This document shows positions 61,532-64,000 of a stretch of 64,000 nt of DNA, piece by piece. The notes under the pieces are model-generated. The model saw only the letters and a program-made list of their open reading frames with translations, searched no databases and was not told the origin of the DNA. The stretch is from positions 17,832-81,831 of the forward strand of contig SAAO01000017.1 of assembly GCA_009929375.1 (NCBI GenBank). The letters are read 5' to 3'. A program made the translations under genes and the position numbers. Origin of the DNA: Bacteroidia bacterium (GTDB lineage Bacteria; Bacteroidota; Bacteroidia; Bacteroidales; Paludibacteraceae). How positions within the stretch are numbered: position 1 is the first letter of the stretch; every line of letters starts with the position of its first letter.

Positions 61532-62767
61532 ATGCAAAAGGAACTTGAAACGCGAAAATTCATTTATGAAGGTAAATCAGACACTCCAGAATATATTGAA
61601 GCTCGTATTAAATTCGAAGAAGAAAGACAACGCTTACTTTCTTTAGCTGATAACGATGTTGATAAGTGGATATTAACCGGAGCTCCTATCCCTTTGTCAT
61701 TAGATCAAAAATTTAAACTTTGCTTTTTAAATCCATATAAAGAAAATGACTCGTACATTGAAATGCTCATTCAAAAATATCCAATTGACGAGAATTCATT
61801 TCACCGCCTACTGTTTAATACTGAAATAGAAGAGTTTGCTCCAAAGTTAAAGATTTTAGGTTTAAATGAGATGAATAAAGGACAGCAAAACGAGAATGAG
61901 TCAATATTAGACGACTTGCCATTTGATGTTGTAGAATCCGATGCAATTGGTTTATCACGGGAAGCGAAATTATATCAATCAAAGGAGCTTATTGAAACTT
62001 TAATCTTCCTATTTGAGAATAAAAACTCAAATACAAGCTTGACACTAAAGAGTGGAAAACTTAAGAACAATAATCACAAGACTTCAAACAAAGATATATC
62101 AGATGCTTTAATGGAAGGTTTAATAACGAAGCTGATCGAAAGAAAACTTAATACCGACTTTCTATCTTACGAAGATGCAAAATACGAAATATTAAATTTG
62201 AAAGATATTGATTGGATCAAAAATTGGATTGAAAAATACATTATAGAAAATGATTTAAGAAATCAAGTATGCAAGGAGTTTTCAATCAATATTAATAACC
62301 CCTCAGAATATATTGACAATGATATGATTAATTCATATTGCGAAGAACATTTTTCAGAGAGGCCAATCACATTACAATTTTTGTATCACCAATGTGATAT
62401 GATTACAGCAAGTAAGAAAAAGAAAAAAGCTGGAGCCAAGCCTAAAAATGATAGCGTAGCAAGTTTAGCCGAACGACTTTCATATCTTATCCGGCTAAAC
62501 AGATTCTTAAATCAAAATGAGGTAAATGATATATCGAAATTTTCCATTTCTAATAAGGATTGCAGATTGATCCATGATTATCTTGTAATCTTTAAATTGA
62601 TTCCCAATCAAAGAGAACGGAATAACACGACCACAACTCCGGAAAATTATATCAAAGCACTAATTCAAAATTACCGTAAAAACAGGAAATATGTTTCCAA
62701 TATGAATAATATGGTTCATTTCCTAATTAATTCATATAAAAAAACTGGAGTTTATCCAATACACTAA
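61532..62767 (+). CDS. Mobile-element protein of unknown function, paralogue A
   Basis: A 411-residue AT-rich gene starting 10 bp after the integrase. No known domain recognised. The protein is charged and mostly helical. Its C-terminal part (KKKKAGAKPKN...LAERLSYLIRLNRFLNQNE, SNKDCRLIHDYLVIFKLI, TPENYIKALIQNYRKN) is clearly related to the next gene, as is the middle (LIETLIFLFENKNSNTSLTLKS; SYEDAKYEILNLKDIDWI). The N-terminal 130 residues have no counterpart of equal length there. Exclusively cytoplasmic by appearance. Confidence 0.75.
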   Translation: MQKELETRKFIYEGKSDTPEYIEARIKFEEERQRLLSLADNDVDKWILTGAPIPLSLDQKFKLCFLNPYKENDSYIEMLIQKYPIDENSFHRLLFNTEIEEFAPKLKILGLNEMNKGQQNENESILDDLPFDVVESDAIGLSREAKLYQSKELIETLIFLFENKNSNTSLTLKSGKLKNNNHKTSNKDISDALMEGLITKLIERKLNTDFLSYEDAKYEILNLKDIDWIKNWIEKYIIENDLRNQVCKEFSININNPSEYIDNDMINSYCEEHFSERPITLQFLYHQCDMITASKKKKKAGAKPKNDSVASLAERLSYLIRLNRFLNQNEVNDISKFSISNKDCRLIHDYLVIFKLIPNQRERNNTTTTPENYIKALIQNYRKNRKYVSNMNNMVHFLINSYKKTGVYPIH

Positions 62768-62796
62768 TCATATTTTCATATTGAATCAATAATACA

Positions 62797-63855
62797 ATGC
62801 AAAACTCCAATCAAACTAAAGGCTATTCAAAACAAGATTTATTCTCAATATGCTTTAGAAATATTACTGCTGAGAGTAATGATGAACTTATTAGTGAATT
62901 TCAAATAGATGTTGAAAAATTTGAACGTTTTCTTGTTAAAACAAGTCTTGAAGATTATAGTAAAGAATTACTTAATGTTGGACTTAATTTTATATTTTCA
63001 AAAGCGAATCCAGTTATTGTAAAAAGGAGTGATATGTCGATTGATAAACATATGCCCTTTGCTATCGAAGAGGAATTGTCTAAAACACTTATTTATCTGC
63101 TGTCAAACAAAGATAATGACGTATCATTATCTTTGAAAAGTCAAGGCAAATATGTTGATAATTTTAAAATTGATAGTCAATTTATAATATCTCAGATTAC
63201 TGAAAAATTATTGGACACATTTAAGACAAGAGGTTTCAATATTGAAAGAATGACATTTGTAGAAGCACAACATGAAATAAAAACAAATCCTGATAATGAC
63301 TGGATAAATGAATATCGAAATTTCTTTGCTGATGAATGTGTTGAAGAAGATTTAATTCAAAGATATGGCGAAACACATTATATAGAAAGGGATATAACCG
63401 TAGAATATCTAAAATCAAAATCTAAAATAAAGGAGAAAGAAAAAGTTGGCGCAAAAGCAAAAAATTTAGAATTAGCAGAGCTTGTAGAAAAACTATCTTT
63501 CTTATTAAGATTTAAAAGTTTCTTAAATCAGGACAAATATCCTGATTTTTCAAATTATCCATTAAAAAATAAAGACTGTATTTTGATATTCGAATATTTA
63601 TCTTTTTTCAATTTATTAGAAGGCTATATAATTACTTCAAAGCCCGAAAGTTACATTAAGGCAATATTGAAAAACTTCGATATTTATAAGAAAAAAGAGA
63701 AAAATGCGAATGCGCAAAAATATCAATTAGCGTACACCATGAATTTCTGGAGTGACTATGCCGTTCAGACCATAAATCACCTTAAAGAAAAAGGTTATAA
63801 AAATCAAGATGTTGATTTAAAAGCTCCTTACATTATGTTTAATTGGTACTTATAG
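62797..63855 (+). CDS. Mobile-element protein of unknown function, paralogue B
   Basis: A 352-residue protein 29 bp downstream of its paralogue. Shared blocks are LSKTLIYLLSNKDNDVSLSLKS, FVEAQHEIKTNPDNDWINEY, VGAKAKNLELAELVEKLSFLL, FKSFLNQDKYPDFSNYPLKN and KDCILIFEYLSFFNLL, then KPESYIKAILKNF. It is AT-rich with many Lys and Asn codons. No signal peptide or membrane helix. The conserved basic GAK-K/P-K segment could contact nucleic acid, but this is a guess. The last 145 bp of the window after it show no gene. Confidence 0.75.
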   Translation: MQNSNQTKGYSKQDLFSICFRNITAESNDELISEFQIDVEKFERFLVKTSLEDYSKELLNVGLNFIFSKANPVIVKRSDMSIDKHMPFAIEEELSKTLIYLLSNKDNDVSLSLKSQGKYVDNFKIDSQFIISQITEKLLDTFKTRGFNIERMTFVEAQHEIKTNPDNDWINEYRNFFADECVEEDLIQRYGETHYIERDITVEYLKSKSKIKEKEKVGAKAKNLELAELVEKLSFLLRFKSFLNQDKYPDFSNYPLKNKDCILIFEYLSFFNLLEGYIITSKPESYIKAILKNFDIYKKKEKNANAQKYQLAYTMNFWSDYAVQTINHLKEKGYKNQDVDLKAPYIMFNWYL

Positions 63856-64000
63856 CACACGCCTTCCATAAGTGGAATAAAATTCAATTATTTTTTTACC
63901 CTATTTAGTCGACCCTTAAAAAGTCCATAAACATAAGATTATCAGTAAAATAAATCTTAAAAGTATTGTGTACATCTGCAAGTTTTAGTATATTTGATGC

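Overview
The window looks like chromosome of a Bacteroidota member, most likely order Bacteroidales. The evidence is a complete menaquinone locus, type IX secretion (T9SS) sorting tails on secreted enzymes, Bacteroidota-type -7 boxes (TAnnTTTG), an RseP-type protease next to what looks like the tail of dxr, NrfHA with system II cytochrome c maturation, and a FucP/NagP-type sugar permease. Genus cannot be fixed from this stretch.

Layout. 1-2.7 kb: the probable C-terminus of dxr, a solitary D12-class DNA adenine methyltransferase, and rseP. 2.8-11.4 kb: an ArsC/Spx-like protein and the menaquinone cluster (hotdog thioesterase, menF, menD, menB, menA, menC, menE); menH is not seen. 11.3-19.6 kb, minus strand: two pectin (rhamnogalacturonan) lyase-type enzymes, the second a giant T9SS-exported PL11 protein. 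Two 246-bp dispersed palindromic repeats flank menE and the first lyase. 19.8-31.9 kb: nitrogen-oxide respiration and NO defence. The minus strand carries a PepSY membrane protein, a cupin, a class I amidotransferase, a DUF438-hemerythrin-PAS protein, quinol NO reductase and an Rrf2 (NsrR-like) regulator; the plus strand carries nrfH, nrfA and the two cytochrome c maturation genes. 32.0-34.4 kb: a 2.3-kb AT-rich mini-island with an AbiH-family gene and a small membrane protein, flanked by 62-65 bp direct repeats that include the 3' end of tRNA-Pro(CGG). 34.6-40.8 kb: a HAD phosphatase, a porin, hisD and hisC without the other his genes, a secreted protein made of eleven 21-residue repeats, and a lipoprotein.

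41.1-59.2 kb is the most interesting part. A XylR-type regulator precedes a tight eleven-gene operon: GlcNAc-type permease, NAGPA-type phosphodiester glycosidase with a T9SS-like tail, nagA, nagB, three exported Gfo/Idh/MocA-type proteins, an ApbE flavin transferase, a small membrane protein and a DUF5009 (heparan-glucosaminide acetyltransferase-like) protein. A second unit has a Tat-exported Gfo/Idh/MocA oxidoreductase and a HEAT-repeat protein with two DUF1080 (3-keto-glycoside hydrolase/lyase type) domains. I read this as a candidate envelope oxidoreductive system for cleaving amino-sugar glycosides or phosphodiesters, with the released GlcNAc entering through nagA/nagB; this is inference from gene content.

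59.9 kb to the end: a second integrated element, with a tRNA 3'-end-like remnant, a tyrosine recombinase and two AT-rich paralogous genes of unknown function. Its right end lies outside the window.
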